Assembly (NCBI GenBank): GCA_026225945.1
Contig: JAMJFZ010000320.1
Coordinates: 10,646,001 to 10,710,000, forward strand
Reading direction: 5' to 3'
From: Cricetomys ansorgei
Taxonomy: Eukaryota; Chordata; Mammalia; Rodentia; Nesomyidae
Length of the DNA stretch: 64,000 bases
Shown: in pieces, positions 25,700-37,690 of the stretch
How the letters are laid out: each line of letters begins with the position of its first letter
Position numbering within the stretch: position 1 is the first letter of the stretch
Notes under the pieces: generated by a model
Told to the model about the DNA's origin: nothing
The model's database searches: none
Seen by the model: only the letters and a program-made list of their open reading frames with translations
Position numbers and translations under genes: made by a program

Positions 25700-25940
25700 T
25701 TTAAAAACATGGTTTTATTTGAGACCAGTCTCAAGTACCCCAGGCTAGCCTTAAACTGGTTTCATAGGCGATGATGGCCTTGAATTTCTTTTCCCCTTCA
25801 ATTTCATTTCCTCCTGACTCTGCATCTGAGTACTGAGGTTACAGTGGGTTCCACCACGTCAGTTTATGTGGCACTAGGGATTAAAACTAGTCTTTGTGTT
25901 TGCTAGGCAAGCACTCCATGGGAACTACACACCAGTCCCT
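25700..25940 (-). mobile_element. B4-type composite SINE
   Basis: Reversed B1 part ('ccaggctagccttaaactgg', 'tctgagtactgaggttacag') followed by a reversed ID-like part ('ttgctaggcaagcactccat'), as expected for minus-strand B4. Confidence 0.7.
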
Positions 25941-26299
25941 GATGAAGACATTTTTATATTTGAACCATCACACTGTCTGCCTGTGAAACTTGGCCATTGT
26001 CCCTGGTCCTTGTATTTCCCTTCCTATATATCAAGGAAAATAAAGACTCTGTAGTACAGGATTTCCGAAGACTTCAAGAATAAATTCACAAATGAATAAT
26101 GGGCATAGAGTGAGCACTCCTTAAGTGTTATGCTGTAATTATCATTTAACATTGTTGGTGTCTGCTCTCAATATGAAACATCTATGGCTTCAGAGCAGAC
26201 TAATATAGACTGTGATTTCTGTTAGGGGCTTAAATATACACAACTGGCAGAAAGCTACTTAATTTTTTCTTTCCTTCCCTTCCTTTTTCCCTCCCAAAG

Positions 26300-26375
26300 T
26301 TTCTTTCCAAACTAATGATTTTCCTGCCTAAGGCTCCGACTGCTGGGATTAAAAGTGTGTATTACCGAGCATAGA
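26300..26375 (-). mobile_element. B1 SINE fragment
   Basis: 'gattttcctgcctaaggctc' and 'gactgctgggattaaaagtg' are the reversed 5' half of B1. Confidence 0.7.
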
Positions 26376-26404
26376 CAAATTTTTCTTTTCAAAAGCAAAT
26401 ATAC

Positions 26405-26500
26405 AGGGCAGAGGATGTGGCTCAGTTCTACAGTACACGCTTCCATGCTTCCTGTGACAGTAGCCCCAACTTCAATCCCCAGCACTGCTGAAAAGGAAGG
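26405..26500 (+). mobile_element. ID/B4-like tRNA-derived SINE fragment
   Basis: 'ggcagaggatgtggctcagt' and 'cttcaatccccagcactgct' match the A-box and B-box halves of ID-type SINEs. Confidence 0.65.
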
Positions 26501-26604
26501 ACAACGTACACGTGGAAAGCTCTATCAGCAAGAAGTCGGGCTATTTCACATGACACCTAGACTGGCAGTTAGCAGCTTCACCTCTAGGAGAGTGGAGTCC
26601 ATGG

Positions 26605-26800
26605 GCGTGGTGTCCGTTTTATTTCATTTAATTCTTAGAATAGCACTGCGGATTGGCACTGTTTTCATTTTTCGGGTGAGTCCCTGAGTTTCTGCAGGAA
26701 CAAACGACGTCCCAAAGATCAGATAATAATGAAGTGACAGATCTAGGAGCTGAGCCCAAATCTGTCTGACGACAGACACTATCCCAACCAAGGAGCCTCG
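26605..26800 (-). mobile_element. MIR SINE
   Basis: Reversed MIR blocks: 'atttcatttaattcttagaa', 'gcactgttttcatttttcgg', 'atctaggagctgagcccaaa', 'tctgtctgacgacagacact'. Confidence 0.7.
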
Positions 26801-28105
26801 GAGTCAGGAATCATTTGCACCTTGCTTTGATAAAGGATGCGAAGCAAGTCATCATAAAAGACATCTGCCTCCCCAGTGTGAGCGTGGTGGGTCAGCTTCC
26901 TCTTGTGGAGGGTTTCAGCACAGTTCTGTGTTCTTACCTCAGACTCTATGACCTCCATCTCTGCACATCTCTTTTAAAGTATGGCTTTAAGGAGTTGCAC
27001 TCACAGCAACTGCTCCTTTGGGGAGGAGAAAACAGTTCTCCATACAGTTGAAAGACTACTGTCGAGTATTCAGTTTTCACACTGACACCCCACTGCTCCC
27101 CACCCAACACACACGGTCTAAGAGCGAGTTTGAAAGGCAGACTTTTTAATGTAATTATTTCTTAAATTGGGAAGGAAGATATGAGGTAAGCAGTGTAATG
27201 AAGACTTGAATTGTATATATTTTTCTTGGATTACAGCTCACTCTTAGCTTCCAAGAAGCAAAACAATACCTTCTCCAGAGTATTAGAAAACTTACAGCTG
27301 AAATACAGCCTCAAGGAAAGATTAAGCTGGGTTTTTAAAAACGTGAAGACTGCTCAGCCATCTGTCTTCAAATGCATTTTCCCCTATAGCCAGTTAACTC
27401 CTTCCCTACTTTTTATTTCCATTTATGAGATTGTCCAGAGAAAACTAAATTGCTTTTGCTATAGGGAAGTAGAAAAGAATTAAATCCAAAACCTTCTATG
27501 TTCACGTAGAAAACGTGTAGACAGTGGCCATCTCAGTTTGGATGTCTGATTGCGCATCAGTCTGCACCTGTGTGAGCACATGTATGAGTGTGTGTTTGGG
27601 GGAGGGCCTCTGTGCACACATACTTTCCAAACATCAATTACAGAATGACGGGTGCTCTTCTCTATTTCCTTCCAAGTCTTTTCATCTGTGTGGGTGTTTA
27701 ACCTCTATTCTCCAAGGAAAAAGTTAATCAAAAAACTCAATCTGTTCCAGGTATTACCTTCTCCAGGGATACAATCTCAAGGTGTTGATCTCCTTTTCTA
27801 TTCAATTAGTTACACCCCATGACCTAAAAAATGATTGGGCTGTCCCAGTCTTCTAGTTATAAAATGTTGTTGATGTAATTCAGCAGACCTTTAAGGAGGT
27901 CAAGATTCAGAGATAATTTGCTTTGGGTTTCGTTTCTTGCTATTCTTGAGATTTCATTAAAATAGATTATACCGTTTGGTATTTTTGAATGTTATAATTA
28001 TTTAACTTCCTTTCCTCAAACAGATTCATTAGAATAGCTATTTGAGAGGGTAAAACCACACAGGATATAGAGACAATTATTTCTTTTACAAGTGAGACTC
28101 CAGAG
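26801..28105. other. unassigned non-coding stretch
   Basis: A TGTG-rich patch at about 27560-27600; no repeat or exon recognised. Confidence 0.5.
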
Positions 28106-28312
28106 CAGGGGTTGGCAAACTCTTTTATATAAAGAGCCAAATGGTGTTCTCAGCTCTGCAGCCCAAATGATCTCTGCTGCAGCTTCCCAACTCTGGGTGT
28201 TAAAGAACCAGAATATCATAGATAATATGAAAACAAAGGAGCATGGCCGCCTTCCAACAAAACTGTATTAACACAACCAGGGCTATGTTTAGCCCAGTTT
28301 GCCAGGTCTCTG
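28106..28312 (+). mobile_element. hAT-type (Charlie-like) DNA transposon fossil
   Basis: Starts caggggttggcaaactcttt and ends cagtttgccaggtctctg, a decayed inverted-repeat pair. The interior shares 'gcagcccaaatgatctctgc' and 'ccttccaacaaaactgtatt' with the mammalian non-autonomous family. No transposase is encoded. Confidence 0.75.
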
Positions 28313-29214
28313 TGATTCATACCAAGAGGCTGAATTCTAGAAGGTGGCTGACCTTCAACCTTATCACAACAGAGGGTTAAAAATGATTTGAAGGTTACAC
28401 ACTTGAACACATTAAGCTTTATGCACTTGCCTGTGTATCTGTGCTGTATTTTATAACAAAGCTTGGGTGTGTTTTAAGCAGACAACTGTGGGTTTCAGGG
28501 AACCCAGCGGCTCAAGGATTAGAGGCTTCATACAAAGCAGCTGTTCCGGATAGAAACTGGTTTTCCCAGAGACGGAGAAATTTGAAAGTTAGTGGAAACT
28601 TTTGTTACATTGTCTACTCCCTCCTAGGATAAGTGTGTTCAATTTCTCTCCACGTGTCAAGCGTGGGTGTGGTGAGGATCTCCACTCTACAAGGCAAACG
28701 GTGGCCTTCTGATGATCCCATTCCACAGTTGCCAGCTTCAATTCAATTCTAGTTTATAGACATACAGCATCTTCTGCCCTGTCCTTCTTTTAGAGAACTT
28801 TCAATTGAATCAAAGAAGTAAAGCAGGACACAGATTACAACAAAAGGATTTTTTAAAACTATACAGAGTCGTCACCATTTAAAGAATGATGTGAAAGGCA
28901 ACACAATTGGAAATCCAGGAAAGTATGTGAAAAAGCACTTTGTAGACGTGCGAAGAGGTGTGTGGTGTAGCAACCAGAAAAGATACGAATTAAACCACAA
29001 TAAGGTATTGTTTCACAGTCTCCGGATCACTAAGACAGATTACAAGCCAGTCAAGTTGAGCTGTTACCAGAGTGTGAGACAAACAGGACAAGCTGCATCA
29101 GTCTGAGCCTTAAACAAACCATGCATTAAGCACTTAGAGCAGTGCCCGGCGTGCAGTGACAGCTATGTAAATTAACCGTCACCAGCAGTCACTGTCTTGA
29201 CTACCGCTGAAATT
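28313..29214. other. unassigned stretch with possible MIR/L2 tail
   Basis: 'attaagcacttagagcagtg' followed by 'cccggcgtgcagtgac' at 29125-29162 resembles a MIR or L2 3' end. Otherwise nothing recognised. Confidence 0.4.
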
Positions 29215-29697
29215 GTTCCTATATATTGATGGTGGGTGTGTTATTTGATACAACTAACTTTGAAATTAACTTGATTATTTTTTTCTGTAAAGCGAGGCAA
29301 GTTCATGCCCTACGATTCAGGCAGTCCACTCTAGGATATAAATACCAGAGCAACGATCATACCTGCAATCATGCACACAAAGACTCATAACAATATCCTT
29401 CTTAATAGTCTCGAGCTAGAGCCATGTAAGTGTCCATGAATATTAAAATATATAAACACATTGGATATACTAATACACTGGAGTACTAAATGGCTACAGA
29501 AATAAATGACTTACGGCTGTCCACAGCAATAAGGATCACCTTAAAGTAAACAAGGTTAAGTCTCAAAAATAATGTATATAGTGTTAATGCTGTTTACATA
29601 AAGAGCAAAAGCATACAAAACCGAACCCTGTGTTGTTCAAGGATATGAATGGATAATAAAACTATAAAACAAGGCAAGGCTACTATAAATGTGAACA
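29215..29697 (+). mobile_element. L1M LINE, ORF2 3' end and 3' UTR
   Basis: 'cactctaggatataaatacc', 'gcacacaaagactcataaca', 'agtgtccatgaatattaaaa' and 'cactggagtactaaatggct' follow the order of the L1 ORF2 C-terminal region. Non-functional. Confidence 0.7.
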
Positions 29698-30002
29698 TCT
29701 GTGTCCATCTAAAGGCCTCTGCAAGCCTGTTCTCCAAAGTGACAGCATTAGAACCCTGGGCCTTCTGAAGTGGGCTGGAATTTGTGCCTCATTAAGACTC
29801 CAAAGAGATAGGTAGGACAGAAGGACACTGTAAACAGACACTATCTATGAACCAGGAAGCTGGCTTACAGTACACACAGAAAGGGCTTGCAACTTGATCT
29901 TGACCCACTCAGCAGCCTCCTGAACTGTGTGAAATATATCTCCATTGTTTATAAGCTACTCCATTTATGCTATCTCATTACAGCAGCCCAAATGGACTAA
30001 GA
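29698..30002 (+). mobile_element. MLT1-type MaLR LTR
   Basis: 'gacactatctatgaaccagg', 'ctgaactgtgtgaaatatat' and the 3' end 'cagcagcccaaatggactaa' are diagnostic. Confidence 0.8.
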
Positions 30003-32236
30003 TAACCCCGGATTTAAGCAAGTGTTTACCTGTAATGTAGGAGAAAACGTGGGAGAGGTGGGGAGAGGCCACAGGGACCTTCCAAAGCCACAGTCATGTT
30101 CTTTTGTTTAAACTGGATGATGAGTACACAGGTGTTTACGATCCTGGGATCCTTTATGTCTTTCCTACACTTCATCAATGTTTTATCTCTACTCAATAAT
30201 TAATGAAAACCCATTTTTTAAATGAGTTAAAGAAGAAAGGGCATGTGCTCATGACCAGAAGAAACAAAAGGCCGAGGTCACCATGGCTACAGCTATAGCA
30301 TTCCTTTCGTATTCACTTAAGTGGTGCAGTTCACTCACATCTGCCTCAGGATCCCGCAGCTGCTCCAGGCTCCAAGGAAGGCTGAGGTCAGTGTTTCCCC
30401 TGGTCACACAGATCTCAGAAAGATTACACCGCCTGCTGTTTGGGAATCACTGCGTGGTAGTTTTCCCACCCTGCATCTGTTACACAAAGCCTCGTGGCCT
30501 CCCTGAAAATCAGACATCATTGCAAGACTACAGGTGTGGCAAGACTACGGACATCATCTGTGTCAGGTGTTGCAGGACTAGTGGGGATTGGGGGATGGAG
30601 GAATGCAACCTGCCAGGCAGGAGGCAGGAAGACAACATCAGCATTGGAAAAGAGGCAGAAGAGCTCAGACCTAAGTGCAATTCCACACTGTAAATCAGTC
30701 CTGCCCAGTCCCTCTCCCTTCCAAACCACCCAATCATCTCCAGACGTTTGGATGGCTAGAACCCTATCTTTTTCAGCCATGCTTTCTTAGTTAGCACCAG
30801 AGTATAGCCCCATTAAACGATGTTCAGTTGCCGACCTGCCTATTTGTCCCTGAGACAGCCCAGGTCATTTCCAGTCCTCTGTACTTCCAAAGACTTTACA
30901 TGGCACATGGCACAAGGGAAACCACTCTTCTCCCACATCAGACTTGGTGCACAGACAATATGCTACAGACTCTATAGGGAGTTGGCATCTAGGCCTGTAG
31001 CCCTAGCCATGCCCTTCTGCGTCCCTGGCCAAGGAAACTTCACTCAGAGGTCTTTCTGATGTTGAAATAATTCTCAAGATACATCTCTCTGTTCTGACCC
31101 ATTACTCTCTACTGCTTTGCTTCTAGTTCCTCTGCTGACCCTGGGTCCACAGACCTGTATGTTCTTATGATCTGAGCTCCATCAGCAATGGGATAAGCCC
31201 TACACCATGCTGATGCACCTAGGCTTGATTGCTACACCTGTTCACGAGAGTACACAGAGCTCCCCCTGGTTTAGTGCTTTCTCTTGCTCAGCCTGTGGCT
31301 TGTACTACTGCTAGGCAGTTAAAGACTCCATTGCTGCATTCCTGCTCACCTGGCACTCCTTGGACCTGGCAGCTCAACTCAGCTGAGTACCTTACAGGCT
31401 CCACTGTTCTCTGCAGGAGTCAGCAGAGTATTCTGTCTTTCACACCCACGTTACAGCTTCCTTGTCCACCAATTGCTATGGCGTAATGGTAATGGCTAGG
31501 TCCTCCTTCTACCCCCACTGGCCAAACATCTCCTGCTTCCAGTAGATGTTCTCAGTCAAAAATCCAATAATTCCTGACAAACCCAGACCTCTCCAATAGA
31601 ATGAGTGGTATGGGGAGAACTAGAGAGTAAGTAATATCTTTAGTTAGTTAACTTAGATTGGGCTTTTAAAATGTGCACTCGATACAGAAATTCTCAGAAT
31701 TTAAGTCAGTAGATTATTTTTGTATCATGGATACCCATCAACATAATTCACCTTCCAAATGAAGCCTAAGGTCGAGGCGCTGGGATATGCTTGAGTCATA
31801 TAAAAAATAAGTCTGTCCTTTTTTTAAGGAAATATCTTATAATCAAGCAAAATATGTGTCATAAAAAAAAGAGAAGTCAAGACAGGACCTCTTTCACACT
31901 GTTAATTACAGAATGCATGGATCTCCAGAGCCTTTTCTACCATCTACACATGACTCCTAACAGACACAGGAGTCATCTATGAGCCATCATTCTCCTTGAT
32001 TCCCTCCCTCCACGCTGATCTGCAGCCCTTAGAGCTAAGGAAAGAGAAAGCCAGGAGGCAGCACAAATTGTTCTCTTCATGGTGACTTCTGTCACCCTTT
32101 CAAAATGAACATTTGTTTCTGGTCATTCAGTTCTGCCTACCTTCAAAAATCTTACGGGCAGTTTATACCTATTACGATAGAAACAAAACATCAAAACTTC
32201 AATGAGAGAAAGAAGCATGAATCTGAAATCCCAAAC
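30003..32236. other. unassigned stretch
   Basis: Contains a 136-codon plus-strand frame (30283-30693) with opposing frames of similar size. None has domains or matching splice sites, so I do not call a gene. Confidence 0.45.
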
Positions 32237-32395
32237 CAGTAATTTTCAAACGTTAGTGTACCTAAGAATAACCAATGTTCTGTCAGGAATGGAGATGCCC
32301 AGTTCTGAAATTAAAAAAAAAAAAATCTCGGCCTGTGCTAAAGACTACAGTCCACATGAGCAGAAACCCCAGATGATCCTGACACCAATCCTCTA
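32237..32395 (+). mobile_element. MER5A-like hAT fossil
   Basis: 'cagtaattttcaaacgttag' at the 5' end and 'atgagcagaaaccccagatg' further on parallel MER5A order. An A13 run at 32312-32324 interrupts it. Confidence 0.5.
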
Positions 32396-32924
32396 TGCAA
32401 TGCTGACAGTGGCTAAAATAATCATGACAACTGAAATTAGAGCTTTGAGCTTTCTGGTCGCCAAAGCAAAAAGGGAAACATTGTTATACAGCTATCATTG
32501 TATTTAGCTAGGAGATGAACACTTTTCCAAAGTCTAAAAATAACATAGTGTGCATCACTACCTATGCAATAGGGTTGTTCTAAGTTAAATAAATATTTAC
32601 ATCAATAAGGGAGAACTCTTGAATACTTAGAGAACTTTGCAAGGAAAATATGCCAAATAGTATTCAAGGTATTTCTGAAACTGGGTTAAGCAAACATCCT
32701 TTCACTAACTAATAGAAGTTTTCCTCTAGCTTCTAAATATCCACAAGGAATAACTTATGGCCCTACCATAGAACAGGCTGAAAGGGGAAGAGATCACAAG
32801 CATGAAAATGTACCATTCTACAATGAATCTATGTTTAACTACGCCCAATTGACTGAAAGATTCTGAAGGAATAATGACAGACATCAGATAGCCTGTTCGT
32901 CTATGATAATTATCTTTTCTATTT

Positions 32925-32983
32925 GTACATTTACAATACATCAGCACAGACGCAATATATCTACTCGTACGTTTACAATACAC
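32925..32983. repeat. 16-bp direct repeat, 43-bp spacing
   Basis: gtacatttacaataca (32925) recurs as gtacgtttacaataca (32968), just before a B4/RSINE1 insertion. Confidence 0.8.
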
Positions 32984-32990
32984 CCATCTA

Positions 32991-33273
32991 CAGGCCGGGA
33001 GATGGCTCTGCGGGCAAGAGTTCTTGCTGTGAAAGCAAGAAAACTTGAGTTCAAGCTCCCCTCATAAAAGCAGAACACAGTCATGTGTGCTTGTAAACCC
33101 AGCATTGTACAGCGATGTGCGGATCCTGGGAGCACACCCTTCAACCAGCCTAGCTGAAATGGGAGCTCTGGGTTCAGTGAGAGACTCTGCCTCAAAAATA
33201 AATAAATAAATAAATAAATACAGTGGCTATTGATAGAGGAAGATACTCGAACTCCTCCTCTGACCTCTGCATA
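32991..33273 (+). mobile_element. RSINE1/B4 SINE with internal (AAAT)n
   Basis: tRNA-like head 'gccgggagatggctctgcgg', B1-like middle 'gagctctgggttcagtgaga', then (AAAT)n at 33195-33221 and the terminal 'ctcctcctctgacctctgca'. Confidence 0.85.
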
Positions 33274-34189
33274 TTAAATATCACAACACTGCCTTCGAAT
33301 TTCTAGCAGCCTCTTTTGCACACAGGAAATCCCGGCTCAGAGAGTCTAAAAGGTTGCCCTTGGACAGCAGTTAGTAAAGGGACAGGCAAGAACGAAGCAC
33401 AGAGCACCTTCTTTCCCACCGTAGCACTACCACAACTTAAGCTCTTCCTTTTGCACCCTAACACCCAAGTACCGACTCCCTCGTTATTATCTTTGCAAAT
33501 ACCCTACGTATCTTCCTGTATTGTTTATGAAGAGGTTAGCTCAATCTCAGGAGCCAGCTAGATCAGAAGTGTCTTTCCTTTGTGATAAAACTCCGGTTGC
33601 GTACCTCTCAGGTTATCCTGCACCCGGATGAGGAAAGTGAGATTGACAGAGATGTATAATTTCATAATTCAGCAAATATGACCAGAAAAAACTGATCCTT
33701 TGTGCAAAAGCACAGATGTTCTGTTAGTTTAAGAATATACGAGTATGGTGTTTCATATTTCTTTGTACTTTGGTTGCTTCCTGAGTCTAACAGAAAAGCT
33801 ATTTGTCTCCTCGTAAACATCCACCAAAACAAGTGCCCTGGACAGAAAGGGCATCTCCTTGGAAGATGTCTCATGGCTCTGGCATCTCCAGCAATCTAGG
33901 GTTCACCTTCACCTTCACAGCCTCACGCAATGGCTTTCCAAGGCCTCATTGAAGGGACACTAACCACACACTGCCTGTCCTCAGTTGCTCTCTGAAGCTA
34001 AGGAGTAAGCGTTCGTGACCCATCTTTGACCTTGACTCCTCCTGTCTATCATGGTTAAGAAATACATGCATTACAAAGTACTGAGAACTCATCTACAGTC
34101 CAGGACACGACTTCAGGTTGGTGGAGAAAGGAAGGGAAGTGGCTGTTCTCAGATTTTAAATTTTATTTTACTTTCTAAATTTGTATTTA
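33274..34189. other. unassigned non-coding stretch
   Basis: No repeat or exon recognised. Confidence 0.5.
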
Positions 34190-34335
34190 CTAGTCAGGTA
34201 GTGGTGGGGCATGTCTTTAATCCCAACACTTGGGAGGCAGAGGCAGGAGGATCTCTGTGAGTTCGAGGCCAGCCTGGTCTACAGAGTGAGTTCCAGGACA
34301 GCCAGAGTTACACAAAATAACCCTGCCTCAAAAAC
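34190..34335 (+). mobile_element. B1 SINE, near complete
   Basis: 'tgtctttaatcccaacactt', 'gggaggcagaggcaggagga', 'gagttcgaggccagcctggt' and a tail ending caaaaacaaaataaaaaaaa. The best preserved B1 here. Confidence 0.96.
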
Positions 34336-34359
34336 AAAATAAAAAAAATGTATTTATTT

Positions 34360-34485
34360 ATTTCAGCCAGGGTCTAGGCATGTTTCCCACTCTGGCTCCA
34401 AACTCCTGGGCGGGAGCAACAGCCTGTCTCAACTTCCCAAGCGGCTGAAGTGATAGACACAGACCTCCGTGCCGCATTGATAGCT
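34360..34485 (-). mobile_element. old B1/7SL-monomer SINE
   Basis: 'gccagggtctaggcatgttt', 'ctccaaactcctgggcggga' and 'ctcaacttcccaagcggctg' are the reversed 7SL-derived body. It lies head-on to the adjacent plus-strand B1. Confidence 0.65.
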
Positions 34486-36004
34486 ATTCTCCGACGAGTC
34501 CCACATCAAGACTCCTATTATCCACTGCTATGATTCCACAAAATCACAAGCACTACGTATTTTAGAACTTCTCAGATAGGAGTTTTAACATCTCTCATTA
34601 TCATTTTGTCCTATAGCTCCATTATATGAATCACTTCCATGCATTAAAACGGTACCCGCGGGTGGTTGGTTAATGTACAGTTTAAGGCATTATTAGGCAT
34701 TCTCTATTTAGATTTGTCTATAATTCTCTGGAAAATCATCTAGGGAGCTGGAACTTAAGTAAGAAGCAGACAAATCTGACTTTCTAACAGTTTCCCTCTA
34801 CAAAAAGTTTACTTTGCTATTTCTTCAAGACATGAAAGAGATTAGTCCTGCCTCGGAGTCTTATGGAAACTGAAGGCTTTACCAAAATCTGATTCAGTCT
34901 CAGTATGTTTCTTTCTTTCAGTAGATAAGGCAATTTGACATTCTCTTATTCACTTTAATGTGTTCCTGCCAGATAGGACTCTTTCACCACACACAACCCA
35001 AAAGCTATGATGATGATAGCATAAGCAAGCAAGCACTTCATTAACTCATCCATGATCAACAACAGCTGCTTAGTTTCCCTATTATCCTCAAATAATAGTG
35101 ACCAATAGTATGAGTTTTAATTTTATGCTCAATCTAAACTACTCATTCTAGAACACATTTGATTAAGTGATATCCCATGGACGCATAGGAATAAAAATGG
35201 TCACCTGTAATTACCCTAGTCACTCATGGTTGTCAGGGGATTTTCCACAGTTTAAATGAAGAGACAGATGGCCCTGGGTCTTGCCGCTTCTTTTTGATAC
35301 ATAACACGCAGTCCTACATTTAGAGAGAAAGTGGCTTCTATTTACTTATTTAGAACTTGGAAAAAAAACATAAATAAGGGACTGTGTGTTCTTTATATGT
35401 GAATTTTATACATGACCGTAGCATGTGCTCAATCACTGTAAGAAGGATTTATGGATTGATAAAAAACAGTACTGTAAGTGGTGACCAAAAGGTGATTCAA
35501 GACCAGTTCACAAAAGCCCACATGACCTAAAATAAATGAAGCACTCAAGTGAGGTCACATGAATTAAAACTGGACTGTGCTGCACACAATCCAAAGCTCC
35601 TATACGAGTTTGTAAGAGAAGAAAAGAGATGTAAAAGGAGGAGGGGCAACTGAATTCTTAACCAATTAACAAACACTGGGGGAGAGGACACTAATGCCTT
35701 CGTGTGAAATAGCTGTGCGCATTTATGCATTTTTCTATTTTATACATGTCACAGATATAGTGCTTCAGACTAAGGGGGTAAAAGATGATTTGCTAGGATA
35801 CAATACAGTGATTGACCCTGGATTGAGAGCACTACCTGGTTTCTGGTCAGTGGTTTCAGACTCTACTGGTCATGTGGACTCTACAGAAATTAAATATGAA
35901 TGCTGAAATTGAACAAAAACTATAAAAATTACCAGTGAAACATGCTACGTAAAGAATGCTATAGGGAAATCAAGGAAGCATATTTTAGAGGAACTCCATG
36001 TTAC
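34486..36004. other. unassigned stretch
   Basis: Contains the CpG-bearing palindrome acccgcgggt near 34655. No repeat or exon recognised. Confidence 0.5.
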
Positions 36005-36175
36005 AGTCCCAGGAACCCGGTTCAAATCTCAGCACCCATACTTACTAAGTATATATCTTAGGCGAGTTATTTAACCTCACCGAGACTCATGCGTAGAGAC
36101 TTCTCATCTGTAAGAGAAAACTCAGTACCTAACATAGTTTCCCAAAAGTCTGCTCTGAAGACTCAATGGGAAGCA
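36005..36175 (+). mobile_element. MIR SINE
   Basis: Clear ordered blocks 'cccggttcaaatctcagcac', 'cttactaagtatatatctta', 'gttatttaacctcaccgaga', 'cttctcatctgtaagagaaa'. Confidence 0.8.
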
Positions 36176-37463
36176 GCATTGATTCACTTGATGAACGTCC
36201 CTGGACACATGCTGTGCTCTGAACACCGTTTTAGTGCCGGAGACTCATCAATGAACCAAGTAGGAACTCCCTACTTTCCTGTTGCTGTGGAAACTGGTTA
36301 CCACAAGTTATGAGTGCGCAGGTTAGCATCAGTCCTGGCACAGGCTTTGAGTTCAGGACACGCTCACAGCAGAACTCCCCCACCAACCTTGTCTAGTGTC
36401 TGAAGAGGAATTAAGGAAATGGTCCCCGAAGGGACTGAGACCTGCACAGACCCTGCAGAAAGCCTAGCTGTACTTTCCTTTGACTACAGTACCACCTGCA
36501 GCTACAGACAAGCTCCTACACCAAATCCTTTCATCTCCAGACTTTCATGAAGATGTGGTAGGTGGAGAATTTTCCCAAACTATTGACCTTCTTTTGCTGG
36601 GAAGCCATGCTCTCCACTGAGCAGGTGGAATCTGGCCAGATGTCAAAGGCACCAGCATCTGGTCTCTTATTCCCCTTCCACCTAGACCAACACAACTCAG
36701 GTGGTACTTTTGTCTGAGTTGATTCCTCAATTTTATTTGAGTTGGGCCCAGACAAAAGGGACAGAGAAAAGCATTATCCAATTGAAAGACATATTGATTT
36801 TAATCTCTTTTGATAAATCTAAAATATTTCATAATAAAATGTCTAAGTGAATTTAAAAAAAAATCAGAGGAAAAATATTCAGAAAAAAAATGGTAACTGT
36901 GGACCAGAAAGTGTTCATATGAAGGCAAAAAGAAAGGAAAGCCTTAGCTCTGTGGGAAAGTACACCAGGAGGACAGGCCCTGGGGAGGAGTCCAAGACGC
37001 TGGGATGCTAGAACGCTCCATCTTGAAATGGCTTAAAAAGGCACAGCTCAACCTTGGTCTGTATCTCAGATTCAATGGCCCTCCTAAAAAATGTACAAAG
37101 AAACAAAAACTGTGTTTACTTAAGTTTTAAATTTGTCATGTTAGGTATTTTTTGTCTGGGGAAAAAAAAACCCCAGAAAACAGTGTAGGTTCAATCCACT
37201 AGCCATGTTGAGGATCTGGGCCATTTAGGTCAGCTGAGCTACACTGACCATAGGACTCCATCACCTGGGCTTTGCCTCTGATGAGAGGAAAAAGAAGATA
37301 AATAAAAGAACATGACTTAACCAAAACTCACTTTTCCCTGCTCTGGCCTCAGTCATGATAATAAAATAATTCCAGTTTGGTCAATTCATAGTTTGACAAA
37401 CATATGTACAATTCACAAGGCATACAGCAAGTGTTTAATAAATACATAGAATAAAATCAATGT
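36176..37463. other. unassigned stretch, possible old L1 tail
   Basis: 'taaaatatttcataataaaa' at 36819-36841 resembles an L1M 3' terminus; otherwise nothing recognised. Confidence 0.4.
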
Positions 37464-37690
37464 TCCAGGGGCTATGCCCCTTGTTGTACTAGCATGAGGT
37501 CTTGAGTTCAGACCCTCAAAACCCATATATGACAGGCAGACACAACAGTGCACAGCTGTAATCCCAATGTTGAGGACGTGGAACAGTAGAATGGCTAGGG
37601 CCTTCTAGAAGCCAGTCTGGCCAATTGCCAAGCTCCAGGTTCAGAAAACAGACTCTCTCTTAAAAAGTAAGGTAGAAAGATGTAGTTGTA
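37464..37690 (+). mobile_element. RSINE1/B4 SINE
   Basis: 'ggtcttgagttcagaccctc', 'gcacagctgtaatcccaatg' and 'agtctggccaattgccaagc' follow RSINE1 order, with a 'ctctctcttaaaaagtaagg' end. Confidence 0.75.

Noticed and set aside
25435..25734. 99-codon minus frame with protein-like composition
   Set aside because: Lies within an MT-type LTR.
30283..30693. 136-codon open frame, plus strand
   Set aside because: Opposite-strand frames are equally open in a GC-moderate stretch; no recognisable protein.
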